DNA of 64,000 nt, taken from contig JBITNC010000001.1 of assembly GCA_050084985.1 (NCBI GenBank), positions 158,472,001 through 158,536,000 of the forward strand, written 5' to 3'. The stretch's first letter is position 1, and the number at the start of each line of letters is the position of its first letter. Under the pieces are notes generated by a model. It saw only the letters and a program-made list of their open reading frames with translations. It searched no databases and was not told the DNA's origin. The translations under genes were made by a program, and so were the position numbers. This DNA is from Nageia nagi. Lineage: Eukaryota > Pinophyta. Below, one piece after another: positions 34,460 through 46,420 of the stretch.

Positions 34460-35095
34460 GTTCTCCTCGATAATAGATACAATCAAAGATAAGAACATTA
34501 AATCTTGAGAAGCAAGTGATCCTATATAAGGCTCAACTACTTAACCATTTTAAAAATAGTTTACAATACAATAACCATCAACCATAAATGGTTTCAATGT
34601 ACAAAAAGCAGTCTTCAACAAGAAGTTGCCAAGATGAGCTTCCATGAGCCTGCATACTTTAAGTAACCTATAATCTCAAGGAGAAACTTGAAAGCTACAA
34701 AAGTCTCATATACAAGATCAATTAGATGCATAATATATTAATGAGATAAATGAATCCAATAATACCATCCATAAACTAATCAAATGGTGCACTATAAGTC
34801 ACTACAAATATGCCAAGCAAAACTTATAATCACATGATGTATAAGAAACATATGTTTTGATCATTATTATCAAAAATATGTATATCCAATCATGCACATA
34901 CTAGTTCCTCACATATGGATAAATAAACAATGCAAGAAGTGTACAAACAAGTTCATCTCATGTGGATAACTAAATAATACCAACATGCACATACTAGTTC
35001 CTTATACATGAAGAACCATAAACAAAAGTGTACATAAGGATTAACACTATACATCCAAAAGATCCTCATAGGAGTGAAGTTGTCATCACAAAAAA
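34460..35095 (-). other. Copia-C 3' UTR
   Basis: Non-coding tail between RNase H and the microsatellite, with the shared TCCTCACATATGGATAA-type repeats near 34905-35040 and the AGTGCACTATAAGTCA segment near 34787. Confidence 0.7.
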
Positions 35096-35800
35096 TGAAT
35101 TCAATCAAGAATTTAAACTCCACTCCCCCTTGAGGGAAACTTCACTAACTCGAGATACCCCCAAAGCTTGCAGAACTAAGTGTTTGAGAGGGGCTTGATG
35201 AATAAATCAATAGAGTTTTTGTTCAATGGATAATATTGAATCTACAAGGTGCCATCCATAACTTTCTCCCTAATGAAATATGTTTGGATTTCTATGTATT
35301 TTTTTTTTGATGGAACATAGGGTTCTTAGCCAAAGAAATGGTTGATTAGTTTTCTAAAGATATCAAGGATGGGCCAACCTGCTCATATCCAATTTCTTTT
35401 AGAATATGCCTAAGCCGAATCACTTCCTGGGCTGCAACAATCATAGCTCTATATTTTGCTTCTATGGTGGAAAGAGTGATTATAAGCTGCTTTTTAGAAG
35501 ACTAAAAGATAACACTTGATCCAATATTAAACACATAAGCTAAAGCAGATTTCATATCATCTTTGTCACCTCCATAGCTAGAATCAAAGAACCTCGAGAG
35601 AACAAAAGAAGGCAACTTGGTGAACTTGGGGGCAAGATCCTTTATGCCCCTAATATACCTCAAAATCTTCTTAGCAACATGAATATACTCAACATAAGGA
35701 TTGTGCATAAACCTTGCCATCAAATTCATTGCAAAGGCAATATTTGGCCTAGAGATAATCAAATAAAAAAGACTACCAATAAGCTATCTATACTCTGAAG
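35096..35800 (-). pseudogene. Copia-C RNase H region
   Basis: The open part 35762-35502 reads RPNIAFAMNLMARFM, YIHVAKKILRYIRGIKDLA and FVLSRFFDSSYGGD, and continues with shifts to the FIKPLSNT-like end near 35150. It corresponds to the RNase H domain that follows RT in copia polyproteins. Confidence 0.82.
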
Positions 35801-36760
35801 CATCTACCAATTAAGAATTTAAGCTAGTCTCAAGCTTGATTCTAGGAGCAACAATAATAACCACATGATTACTCTCTTTCATTCCAAACTTCTACAAAAT
35901 ATCTAAGATATATTTAGACTAACTAAGGTAGGTATAATCATTACATTGATACACTTGCATACCAAGGTAGTAGTGCAAGAGACCAAGATTAGTTATCTCA
36001 TATTCTACCTTAAGTTTGGTTATGCACTCATTTATGATCACCATATTATTCCTCATGATCAAAATATCATCCACATAGAGAATAATTAAGAACAAGTCTT
36101 TTTCTTCATTGAGCACATAAAGATCTAAATTTGAGTAGCATTTGAAGAACTCAAGAGTCTCAAAATACCTTGAAATCTTCTTGTACCATGCTCTTGGTAC
36201 TTTTTTAAGTCCATACAAATACTTTTTTAGCTCAAGCACACATGGGACTCTTTCCCTTGTACAACAAACTCTTCTGGTTGACTCATAAAAATTTCAACAT
36301 CTAAGTCACCATTGAGAAATGCATTCTTTACGTCAAGTTGAAGTACCTTCCAACCTTGAGCTCTTGAAAGGGAAAGGATCAATCTAACTGTAGTCATATT
36401 TGTTATTGGGGTAAAGGTTTCCTCATAATCAACTCCATACTTTTGAGCCTAACCCTTAGCAACCAACCTTACCTTAAATTTTTGAATTTCACCTTTTGAA
36501 TTGTACTTGATCTTATAGATTCACTTATTCCCAATTACATTCTTTGAGAATGAGTTTGGAACTAAGTCCCAAGTTCCATTTTTCATAAGCACCTCATATT
36601 ACAACTTCATAACATCCATACAATAAGCATATTTATATGCCTCCTTAAAAGTTGAAGGCTCATTATGATTACTAATTTTGACAAAGAGAGACTTATTCAA
36701 AGTCATGCTCCTAGTTGTCCTTTGAGTTGGAGAATTTTGCTCTTGAGGTGACTTATTTGA
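35801..36760 (-). pseudogene. Copia-C reverse transcriptase
   Basis: From about 36760: SMTLNKSLFVKI, FKEAYKYAYCMDVMKL, the WIYKIK and VAKG-K-GVDYEE-F blocks (36540-36400), the DVKNAFLNGDLDVE block near 36320, and an open stretch 36239-35919 containing KKYLYGLKKVPRAWYKKI and LYVDDILIM, so the catalytic YVDD is intact, ending in LGLLHYYLGMQVYQ. A few stops interrupt it. Among the copies here this is one of the better preserved RTs. Confidence 0.85.
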
Positions 36761-36770
36761 AGAGATATTT

Positions 36771-37640
36771 TCAAATTTTTGAAGAGTCATCAAACACTTC
36801 ACTTGAAGAAGAGCCATTAGGAACCTCATTGAACTTGACATCCTTTGAAATAAAAATTGCTTTTATTGAAGGAGAGTAGAGCCTATACCCTTTATGCTGA
36901 CTGTCATATCCCACAAAGATGCATTTTTTTGACTTATTATCCAACTTATTCCTTTTCTTAGAAACTATGAAGGAAAAAAATTCACATCCAAAGACTCTTA
37001 GATGAGAAATATCAAGTTTCTTTCTTATCCATGCCTCATATGGAGTTTTTCTTTCAACTGCTTTTATGGGGCACATATTCAAGGTGTAGATGGTAGTGCT
37101 AAAAATTATCCCATAAAAACTTAAGAAGATTTCCTATCATGCATATAGCCATCCCCATTATAGTCTTATTCTTTCTTTCTGCTTAAGTATAAGGGATAGT
37201 AAACTACCTTTTGATGCCATTCTTTGCACAAAAGTTATTGAACTCAAAGCTTATGTATTCACCTTCATTATTTGACCTTAGCATCTTAATCTTTAGATTG
37301 GTTTGATTTTTGATTAAGGTTATGAACTCTTTGAACATATCAAAAGATTTGATCTTTATGCTTTAGTATATACCCAAATATCATCCTACTAAAGTCATCA
37401 ATAAAAGTAAGGACATAAGATGCTCCTCCAAGAGACTTAGTTTGAAAAGGACCCATTAAATTTGAATGAATCAATTTGAGAGGTTGAGATACCCTATTTG
37501 CCTTGTGTTTATCAATTATTTTCCTTTTCATCTTCCCTAAGTTGCAATTTTCACATAGGCCAATTGAGGATGAAATAGGAGGCAATCCTTTCATAAGATC
37601 TTGATCCTTTATGAGTTGAATACTCTTATGGTTTAGGTGG
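36771..37640 (-). pseudogene. Copia-C GAG-pre-integrase and integrase
   Basis: A zinc segment ending in LCENCNLGKMKRK near 37550, then IHSNLMGPFQTKSLGGASYVLTFIDDFSRM in the open frame 37594-37340, with the first catalytic Asp reading Asn. The second Asp region (LRSNNEGE-like) lies near 37270. The tail 37082-36771 reads MCPIKAVERKTPYEAWIRKK, HLRVFGCEF and YDSQHKGYRLYSPS. Confidence 0.85.
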
Positions 37641-38017
37641 CCTAAATGTTGATGCTAAAGGTTACTTTTAGAACAAAAATTTGAGGTAAGGCACAACTTA
37701 GTAGGTACTTGATCAACTATGTAAAGGTCATTCTTAACCCATCCTTTTATCAAGGAGGAAAACCCTTTCCTTAAACTCCAAGAGTTCAAATTGAACTCAA
37801 AGGTATATCCCTTTTCTGTAATTTGAATAGCTAAAAAAAGATTCATCCTTAACTTAGGTATAAAGAGCACATTTTCATTCATCAATACACGTCCAATCCC
37901 TTAAATTTCTAGCATAGAGTAATCTCTAATTACTACCGCATCCTTCTTATGTTTGTGAAAATTTTCAAACTTATTCTTTTCAAAGCTCATATGATTAGTG
38001 CAACCTGAATCTATAAC
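37641..38017 (-). pseudogene. Copia-C protease
   Basis: Near 38010 the minus strand reads VIDSGCTN, keeping the catalytic Asp-Ser-Gly. The frame continues through the flap region to VLFIPKLRMNLFLAIQI (open at 37885-37655), the conserved end of copia protease before the GAG-pre-integrase domain. A stop precedes the DSG motif. Confidence 0.8.
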
Positions 38018-38970
38018 CTAATCATTTATAAAAGTATGAGTCTTGGAATAAAGAACACAAATATATGCACCTTTGTTATTCTTGTTTTCTTTGATGTTGT
38101 TCACATTATCTTTACCTTTGCCATTTTTCTCTTTCTTTTTCTTGAAGCAATGGTTTTCTTTGTGACCATAGATGCCACAATAGTTACAATTTCCATCAAA
38201 CATTTTCTTAGACACATGAGGTTTGTTTGGATTGCCTTTATGATCATGATGATTTTTGTCATACTTCTTTACATTTCTCCTAGGATGAGTATGAGGGGTC
38301 TTCTTATGATTTCTAAACTTCTTCTTGAAATGAGTCGAATTAGTTACACCTACAACAACATCTTTCTTCTTTGGAGAAGAAATCAACACCTTCTTGTTAA
38401 TGGTTTCTTCATGCTTAAAGAGAAGTCTAGAAAGATTATTTAAAGAGAAGACTTACTCTTTACCATCAAGCCTATTTTCAATAACATTCATGAAGTGACT
38501 AAACTTAGTTGAGAAGCTTTGTAAGATGATAAACACCATAAATTCATCATTGATTCAATTACATCCATAACTTATAAGTTGGGTCCCAAGATCAATAATC
38601 TTATTTAAGTAGATTGCCACACCTTCATCCTCCTCTTGATGATATTGTATGAGTTTTTGAAGAATAGTGAACCTCCTTGAAAAATTAGACCCATGGTAGA
38701 TCTTCTTAAGCCTATCCTAAGCTTATTTGATAGATGTTGAGGTTGAAATCATGAGGAGAACTTCATCTGAGACTACCTTAAAGATCATAAAAGTTAATAA
38801 CTCATTATTGTTGTTATAGACCTTCAGTGCTTTGGCTTTTATTGGGGTGACTTGATTTTCACTCACAATTTGCCAAAGCTTTGTGCTCGAAGCTCCACTT
38901 TCATCTTTGGTTCCCAAATACCATAATTGGAACCATCAAGGATGTGCTTAAGTGTAAAGGAATCTCCCAT
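38018..38970 (-). pseudogene. Copia-C gag
   Basis: Starts MGDSFTLKHILDGSNYGIW at 38970. A frame break lies near 38917. The end (open at 38389-38018) holds a Lys/His-rich linker and an intact zinc knuckle, C-N-Y-C-G-I-Y-G-H-K-E-N-H-C. The capsid middle (38440-38700) contains several stops. Confidence 0.83.
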
Positions 38971-40780
38971 TTATACAAAAGAAAGGTCAATTGATTAAAG
39001 CATAATAAGTGACAATATATAATTTTCTAACCATAATTCTAAGTAATAAAATTATTCATCCATCTAACTAACAAACATTTAACTAACCATGAAGCATTTT
39101 AACCACTTATAATAACAATTGCAAGTAACCAACCAAATTAATCATATTTAATATTATTGCAATTGAAAGAAACTTGTAGAAATAAATGACAAGTTATAGG
39201 TTAGTAGCTTTGTTTGGGTTAGTAATTTGTAGTTAATAAGTTGTAAATTAGTGTTAGTAGATTGTAAGTCATATTAGTGTGCTTTTTTAATACTAAGTAA
39301 TTTTAAAGGTTAGTAAGTCCTAATACACAATTATAGTTAGCATTTGAGTGTAGTGTTTGTAGTTAGTATTTGAAGTCAGTGCACATTTTGCCATTGACTT
39401 AATTTGAGCATTTGTTGATTGTTTAACCATAAAAAGGACAACCAACACACAACAAGGGGTTAGTTGTTTCCTTATTTTTTGGGGTTAGTTACATGATAAG
39501 GCTTTAGGAGCTTTCCAACATGCTCAATATCAACACAAGTTTTAACGAATTATCATAAAAGCAAGGTTAATTAACACAAATTTACTTAGAGAAGAGTTAA
39601 TTCAAAAGGAAGATCCATTTCTTCAGCCATAAAAGCATTCAAGTCCATTGTATAGCGAGTTTGAAAGTGAAGCATGTGGGTTATGACTTCATTCCTTTAT
39701 CTTGCAAAGATTGTTCATTTTTGTATTTTGTCTTCATATTCTTTCTTTTTTGTTTTTTTCCAAAACTTGTCCATCTTCTTATCAAGCGCCTTCATTCTTG
39801 CAATAGGACTCCTTACTTTCCTATGCCTAGAAGACATCATGAAAAAGAAACTATTTCTAATTTCAAAAAAAAGATTAGATCAAGGAGGAGTAACATTTTT
39901 GCATTTATAAAAAAAAATTCCTTCCTTAACCATTTTTTAAGAAAAGAAAAAAAAATTGAATCTTCTTCCCCCTTTTTATTAAAAAAAAAAAAACTATTAT
40001 TAAAGAAAAGATGGTAATTTTCACCTTAAAAAAATAACTCCCAAAGGAGAAAACAATTTTCTCCCTTTTATAAATAATTTCAATTATTCAACAATACGTA
40101 GTGGTGGAAGGGACGTTGTGCGGCGGTAGGAGAGCAAATGACGAGCGGCGATGGAAAAAGAGCAATCGTTTCAGCACAAACAAAAAAGAAAAAGAAAAAT
40201 GAAGAGCATTCGGTCGACGTAGTCATCCGGTGGCAGCGCGCCGGTGGAGCCTCCCCTTTCAGATTCAACACTAAAAAAACATTGAACTCCAATTTTTTTA
40301 ATTTAAATGTATATATTTAAATATTTTCTCATTTTACAAATTAAAACATCTCTTTTTTTCATTTTATTTCTTACAGTGTATTTTTATAACATTAAATATA
40401 ATATAATAACCCTTCTTAAAAAAAAAAACAATCTCACAAAGGAAGAAAAAGAATCATAAGTTTGCAAAGTTTCACTCTTCCTTTTTTTTTTTTATATTAA
40501 ACATTAAGAATGATTATAAGCTGAAAAAAAAATTAATTTACAAATTTCTACTATAAGCAATACAATATGGTTACTTTGAGCAATTTTAAAAAACAGAACT
40601 TTGATAGTAAAAAAAATTGCCCAATAATAACATTATTAAATTCAAGCAATTTTTTCTTTAAAAAAGGAAATTAACACAAAAAAAATGTTAGTATCACAAA
40701 ATAAAAAAAACTGGAGTGTTAGATGTTATACCTTGATGTGTTTTTACCTCACAAAGGAAGTAGGATGAACCTTCAAGGAT
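38971..40780 (-). other. Copia-C untranslated leader
   Basis: About 1.8 kb. Near the gag end it has a GTTAGTA-rich stretch (39180-39480) that also occurs at 49880-50170 in Copia-E. Next is a segment with poly-A/poly-T runs (39660-40080), and a sharply GC-richer patch with CpGs at 40100-40262. Open frames here (for example 39661-40017) are low-complexity and not supported as genes. Confidence 0.6.
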
Positions 40781-40795
40781 GGCTCTAGTGTCAAT
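40781..40795 (-). other. Copia-C primer-binding site, diverged
   Basis: Next to the 5' LTR the minus strand reads ATTGACACTAGAGCC, where Copia-A and B have TTGGTATCAGAGC. The position is right and it is recognisably related, but it differs at several bases, through decay or use of a different methionine tRNA. Confidence 0.6.
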
Positions 40796-41277
40796 TGAAA
40801 GGAGAAGAACCTCCTTTACCCAAGATCAACCTTGAAGTATCCTCTTCTTAACCACAATGAAACTCACACTATAACAATACAAACACACTCATATTCATAA
40901 GGTGACACTAACATGTATAGTGGTTCCTCTCAAGGATGAGAGTACTGCATTTTAACTCGAGAACTTTACTTCTCAAAGATAATTCATACAATGCTTACAA
41001 CCTCTCTCTCTCTTCCTATCATCCTACAAAGCATAAGCATAACTTTGCTCTATTCAAGTGTGTTTTACAACAAGGCCAAGCCCTCTATTTAGAGGAGAGA
41101 ATCCCACCTTAACTCACCTTTTAACCCAAAGTTTACATGAGGTAGGAATTGTCAAGTTGCACTTATTTAATTATTAAATACTAAAAAGGTATTTATAAAT
41201 ACTTTTAGTATTTAAATGAATTAAGTAGGAGAGACACATTTTAGATACCAAACAACAATGCATTAGGAATTCTAACA
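40796..41277 (-). repeat. Copia-C 5' LTR
   Basis: 482 bp; begins TGTTAGAATTCC on the minus strand at 41277. Its TATA box has decayed to CTAAATAG, while the 3' LTR keeps TATAAATA. Confidence 0.9.
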
Positions 41278-41570
41278 TTTTTTAGAAAACCCATTTCATG
41301 CATATCCCATGAAACTGGATTTGCATCATACATATTGTCAAATAATTCCCAAGCCTTGTGTATTCTACTATATTTTGCATACATGTCTTTTTGCATACAT
41401 GTCTTAGGGACTTATTTAGAAAACCCATTTTGCATGTATCTTACAATTATTGGAGACTATGAAATTTGTGTTTTCACCACTTATCTTGGAAAATAATTCT
41501 CGGGCCTTATATATTCTTCCATATTTTGCATAATAACTTAGGGCCTTTTCAGAAAACCCATTTTGTATGT
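41278..41570 (-). repeat. PPR-derived satellite, locus B, part right of Copia-C
   Basis: About two and a half units on the minus strand, with AGAAAACCCATTT and TTTTGCATACATGTCTTAGG segments recurring on the plus strand near 41285-41405, 41413-41540 and 41525-41600. Further decayed pieces occur near 41700-41790. Confidence 0.75.
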
Positions 41571-42035
41571 ATTCATTTATATTTTATATACATGTCTATT
41601 AGGGAATTCAAAATCACAACATTCAATTTTTAAGAACCAAGTAGTCATATCCACACATCCATAACCCTCAAGATAGACTACAGGGTCAAGTATCTAGGGC
41701 CTTAAAAAAAAAACCATTTTGTGCATGCACAAATTCCCCTATTCCTACATTCTCTAGGGTTTTTTAGAAAACCTATGATGGTACATGTTGGAATCGGTTC
41801 AAATGCCTCACAACGGTATCCCTTGCAATAATCGTAGAGATAAACTTCATTGCAGTATGGTGGTTATTGTATACTTGGGGGTTATTTACAACTCTAACAA
41901 CAGTTACAAGAGGAGTCTTTAACAAACTGAATGCCTTTTCAGGAAACACATTATGTGCATATGTACAAATTCCCCTATTCCTACATTCTTATTTGATTTT
42001 CAACAAACACATCCATATACCCAATTTAGGTTTTA

Positions 42036-42250
42036 TCAAGATTTTATAGGCATTTTTACAATGAAGTTCAAAGGTTCCTCAAGATAGCATGCACGACCAA
42101 GAAGGTTAGAAATGCATGTATAATTATTCATCTTAAGAATAATGCAATAAGTGTCACTCATGCTATTAAAGTATTTACATTCCTCATCCACTAGACCTAT
42201 ATGATTACATGCAAGTAGAACACATATAAAGGTTATGTTGTTAGGCACTA
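42036..42250 (-). pseudogene. PPR protein fragment, C-terminal motifs
   Basis: The 70-aa frame reads MPNNITFICVLLACNHIGLVDE, CKYFNSMSDTYCI, YTCISNLLGRACYLEE and LNFIVKMPIKS. It is the last PPR plus the E-motif-like segment of a PLS-type PPR protein (family NHVTFVGVLSACSHAGLVDEG..YTCMVDLLGRAG). It lies at the start of the satellite locus on the same strand. A comparable fragment opens locus C at 56716. Confidence 0.8.
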
Positions 42251-44834
42251 GACCATAAATGATCTTTTTGGGAGGTTTATAATTACCCCTAAACCCCTTT
42301 ACAGGTGGTTATGAGCCCATTGCTAAAAGTTGACTCCCTTTGGTAACGGTTAATAAATGCTCATGTATGGTCATATAATTTAAGATGAAAACATACATCG
42401 ACTATTGACATTCTAAATTTTAGGTCTTGGTGTCAAAGGAAATAATAAATTTTTTCTTTTCATAAATAATAACTACAAGAGCAAGGTTTTTTTTACCATC
42501 TAAGGTGGTTTTGAAGTCACAACAAACCTTGGTAAGTAGAATTAGATTCTACCTTACTTAACTATCAGGTAGTTAATTTATACAATGAAGTTCGATGAAC
42601 CTTCCAAGGTATTAAGTTAGCCCTCTAATTCATTTATTATTTACCTTTGATATACCATTATATTAAATTCACAAACACTAGTTATGATAATGGAAATAAT
42701 TTATCTCCGTATAGATGGTTAGATTCACATACCCTCAACTCGAGAGCTACATTTATTTTTGATAATTCATAGCTTATTCATTCCTTTCACAAATCATAAC
42801 AATATAAGGATAGTATGAGAAGAGATTTATCCTCTTCAAAGGTAGCTCATAAAACTAAGTTTACTTGCTACAAATCTTACTTAGATAATATCAAGAGTTG
42901 CTAAGGTATGGTCAACTAAATTATAATCAACTTGAAGAGCTTAGGTCATAAAGAGAGTTCGTCGAGAGTTAATTGAATTTTTAAAGACTACTCCAAAAGT
43001 TAATTTCTCACAAGCTTATTAATTCAGTTTAGAATAGTCTTAACAAATGAATACTTAATTGATTCCATATGATCAAACATGCAAGGTTCTCCTCCTTGAG
43101 TACATAGTTCAAGTTGTAGATGTATTTGCTATACTTTCTACAAATTTCTCTTAATGAATACAAAACTCAAGTTGTAGATGTATTTGTTATATCCATCTAT
43201 AGATTTTCAATTAATGAATATACAAAATAAGTTGCAGATGTATTTGCTATATTCATCTACATATTTTCTCTTAATGAATACACAAATCAAGTTGTAGTTG
43301 TATTTTCTATATTCATCTATATATTTTTCATTGATAACAACTTAGTTGTAGATGTATTTGCTAAGTTTCTTAGCCATTCAATACTAGCAACATTTGATAA
43401 TAATAAGAATCTATCACTAAACTATTTACGTATATGGGTAGATTTATGTTTGAATAAATTGATAAAAAGTGAAATTGAGGAAAGATTTGGATCTTTGATA
43501 ATCAACATAAAGATACTGGTCCCTATTATGCTTTTTACTTTACTGAAGCAACTATCAAGCTTTAAACATTCAACCTCTACTTCCTATTCTTGGTTGACAA
43601 TAAAGTTTTAGGAAGGGGTTTGCATTCATAAAATTGAAGCTTAGAAATACATTGTGCATTATTTATTAATCTCATTTATATTAACCCTATTTAATTCAAA
43701 CAAGGGATTTACAAGATCAAACTTTGTATGCATTCCAATAGAAATTTGATGATTAAATACAATATACAATCTTCATATAAACTACTATGTTTCCTCTTAG
43801 TACTTATAAATAGTTAAAAGTTTACTTAAAACAATATCTTTTTAATACAATGAAGTTTATAAAATCCAAACAATCTTATAACCCATTTCTTCCTTACAAA
43901 ACCAAAACATATTGAAATAGTCAAACCAAGGTTCACTTAGCAATTCATCATTCATAAAATTCATTTATATATTATCAACTAAGTTTATGGAAATATAAGT
44001 ATTAATAACTTGTATTAAAATATAGTAATGTATCCAAAATTGGAATCATCTCACGTATGATATATATAATATGAATTCTTCCCAAATCCAACTTTCAAAA
44101 TTATTTAAAAACCTGAGTCATATATACACTTATTTCAACCTACTAGACATATCCAAAATATTAACATTGTTCACCTTCAACATAACAAAAAATAATTGTA
44201 CAAGCTACATATTTTAATATTTCTTAAAAGCAAAAAATGATCATTTAGATCAACAAATTAGCATCATAATTATAAAATAATAGCAACAGTCATTCCAAAA
44301 CTACAACAACTAACAAATCACTATCTGGAGGATTTTCATTAGAAGCCCACCGAACATTAGTTCAAACTATCACTTGGATCTTAATAATAAATAATAATAA
44401 GATATAAATATCTCAGTAAGGGGGTTTACCCCATTTAAATAACCCAATACTATATATGCACAAATCAATAATACCATCATATAATCCATTTACATATGAC
44501 CAATAAATATGAAATCATGTTACTTATTTTAGCTAACATAATTTACTTGTTCATATATGGTTTATCTAGATTATAGGTATTTCCAACAAGTACTAGATTT
44601 TATTTTTATTTTTGATGGATATTTTTGGATAGGTAAGCATTAGAGTAAGGGTAACAACCTCATACAACACCTCGTGGGAAAGGGAGGATTAATTTTTTGA
44701 ACAAAGTTAATGCTTTTTGGGTTAATTCACAAGCCATTGACAAGTTCCAAGCCATAGTATAGACACAAGAATGTAGACTCATTATAAATGAAATGTTACT
44801 ATTTCTAATTTATCCATGCCAACGAAATGAAACC
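42251..44834. other. AT-rich interval without recognised gene
   Basis: I see no protein domain, RNA gene or LTR in these 2.6 kb apart from the 60-bp tandem repeat at 43100-43370. Confidence 0.45.
43100..43370 (+). repeat. tandem repeat of about 60 bp, five units
   Basis: Units start at CAAGTTGTAGATGTATTTGC near 43110, 43168, 43228, 43288 and 43342 (periods 58, 60, 60, 54). Each contains a CTATATTCATCTA stretch and TCTTAATGAATACAC. Not coding. Confidence 0.85.
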
Positions 44835-45020
44835 ATTTTCAAATGAAAGGAAAAGTTTGATTGAAATTGTAACTTTTGTGGCATCTATGGTCACAAAGAA
44901 AACCATTGCTTCAAGAAAAAGAGGGAGGAAAATGGTAAAGGAAAAAATAATGTGAACAACTTCAAAGGAAAGAAGAATAAGAAAGTTCTTATATTTGTGA
45001 TCTTTATTCCAAGTTTCATA
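44835..45020 (+). pseudogene. Copia-D gag, C-terminal end
   Basis: Contains an intact CCHC zinc knuckle, C-N-F-C-G-I-Y-G-H-K-E-N-H-C, near 44868-44910, followed by a Lys-rich tail. It matches the nucleocapsid of Copia-C. Confidence 0.78.
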
Positions 45021-45380
45021 CTTTATCAAATGATTAGGTAGTGGATTCGGGTTGCACTAATCATATGATCTTTGAAAGAAATGAGTTTGAAAACTTTCAT
45101 AAACAAAGGAAGGATGTGGTAGTAATAGGAGATAACTCAATGTTAGAAGTTTAAGGGATTGGAAGCATATTGATGCATGGGAAGGTGAGTGAAGATGTGC
45201 TTTTTGTTCCTAAATTATAGATATTGAATCTTTTATCAATTATTATTGATGCATGGGAAGGTGATTGAAGATGTGCTTTTAGTTATTAAATTAGGGATAT
45301 TGAATCTTTTATCAATTATTAAAATTGAAACAAAATGATATACCTTTGAGTTCAATTCAAACTCTTGGAGTATAAGGAGA
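45021..45380 (+). pseudogene. Copia-D protease with a 76-bp tandem duplication
   Basis: VVDSGCTNHMIF near 45040 keeps the catalytic triplet. The stretch 45169-45244 (family MHGKV..DVLFVPKL, LNLLSI) is repeated in tandem at 45245-45320. As 76 is not a multiple of three, the duplication shifts the frame. Confidence 0.85.
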
Positions 45381-46420
45381 GGGTTTGCCACTTTGATAAA
45401 AGGTTTGGTTAAGAATGATCTTTATATAGTTGATCAAGTACCTACTAAGTTGTGTATAGATTCAATTTTTTTTCCTAAAGGAAACCTTTGGCATCAACAT
45501 TTAGGCCATATAAACCATAAAAGTATTCTACTCATGAAGGATCAAGATCTTATAAAAGGATTGCCTCCTATATCACCCTCTATTAGCCTTTGTGAAAATT
45601 GCATCTTAGGGAAGATAAAAAGATAAAAATTTGATAAGGATAAGGCAACAAGGGCATCTCAACCATCCAATTGATACACTCATATTTGATGGATCCATTT
45701 TAAACCAAGTCACTTGGACGAGTATCTTATGTCCTTACTTTTATATATGACTTTAGTAGGATGAATTTTGGGTATCTATTAGATCATAAAGATCAAATAT
45801 TTGATATGTTTAAGGAATTCATGGCCTTAATTGACAATCAAACCAATTTGAAGATCAACATGCTAAGGTCGGATAATGGAGTTGAAAACATAAGCAATGA
45901 GTTCAATGAATTTTGTGTAAAGCATGGGATCAAATGAAATTTACTATCCCTTCTACTTTGAAACATACTGGTGTTGCAAAAATGAAGAATAAGAACATAA
46001 TGGAGATGGTTAGATGCATAATGGGCAATATTCCTAAGTATTTATGGGGTGAAGCTATAAGAACTTTTATCTACACCTTGAATAAGTGTCCCACAAAAGT
46101 AGTTGAAGGAAAAAATCCATATGAGGCATGGACAAGAAAAAAAATCTAATATCTCACATCTAAGGGTATCTGGATGTGAAGCATTTTTCTCCATAGTTTT
46201 TGAGAAAAGGAAGAAGTTAAAAAATAATTCATAAAAATGCATCTTTGTGGGTTATGATAGTTAAAATAGAGGGTATAGGATCTACTCTCATTCAAAGAAG
46301 TAGTTATTATTTCAAGTGATATTCAATTATGTTCTAATGGATCTTATTCAAGTGAAATCTTTGAAGACTCTTCACAAATTTCTAAGTGGTTGGATATCTC
46401 TTTTGATAAATCATCCCAAT
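45381..46420 (+). pseudogene. Copia-D GAG-pre-integrase and integrase
   Basis: The open stretch 45393-45626 includes NLWHQHLGHINHKSILLMKD and LCENCILGKIKR. In the core the first Asp position reads Tyr (IHSYLMD near 45680); the second region reads LRSDNGVE near 45865. The stretch at 45913-46149 holds MKNKNIMEMVRCIMGNIPKYLWGE and YTLNKCPTKVVEGK. The tail runs to about 46320. Stops and shifts are frequent. Confidence 0.82.

Noticed and set aside
38036-38443. 135-codon plus-strand frame, hydrophobic
   Set aside because: Antisense shadow of the Lys/Asn-rich end of Copia-C gag.
39661-40017. 118-codon plus-strand Phe/Lys-rich frame
   Set aside because: Lies antisense in the Copia-C leader over poly-A/T runs; no domain and no conservation seen in the Copia-E leader.
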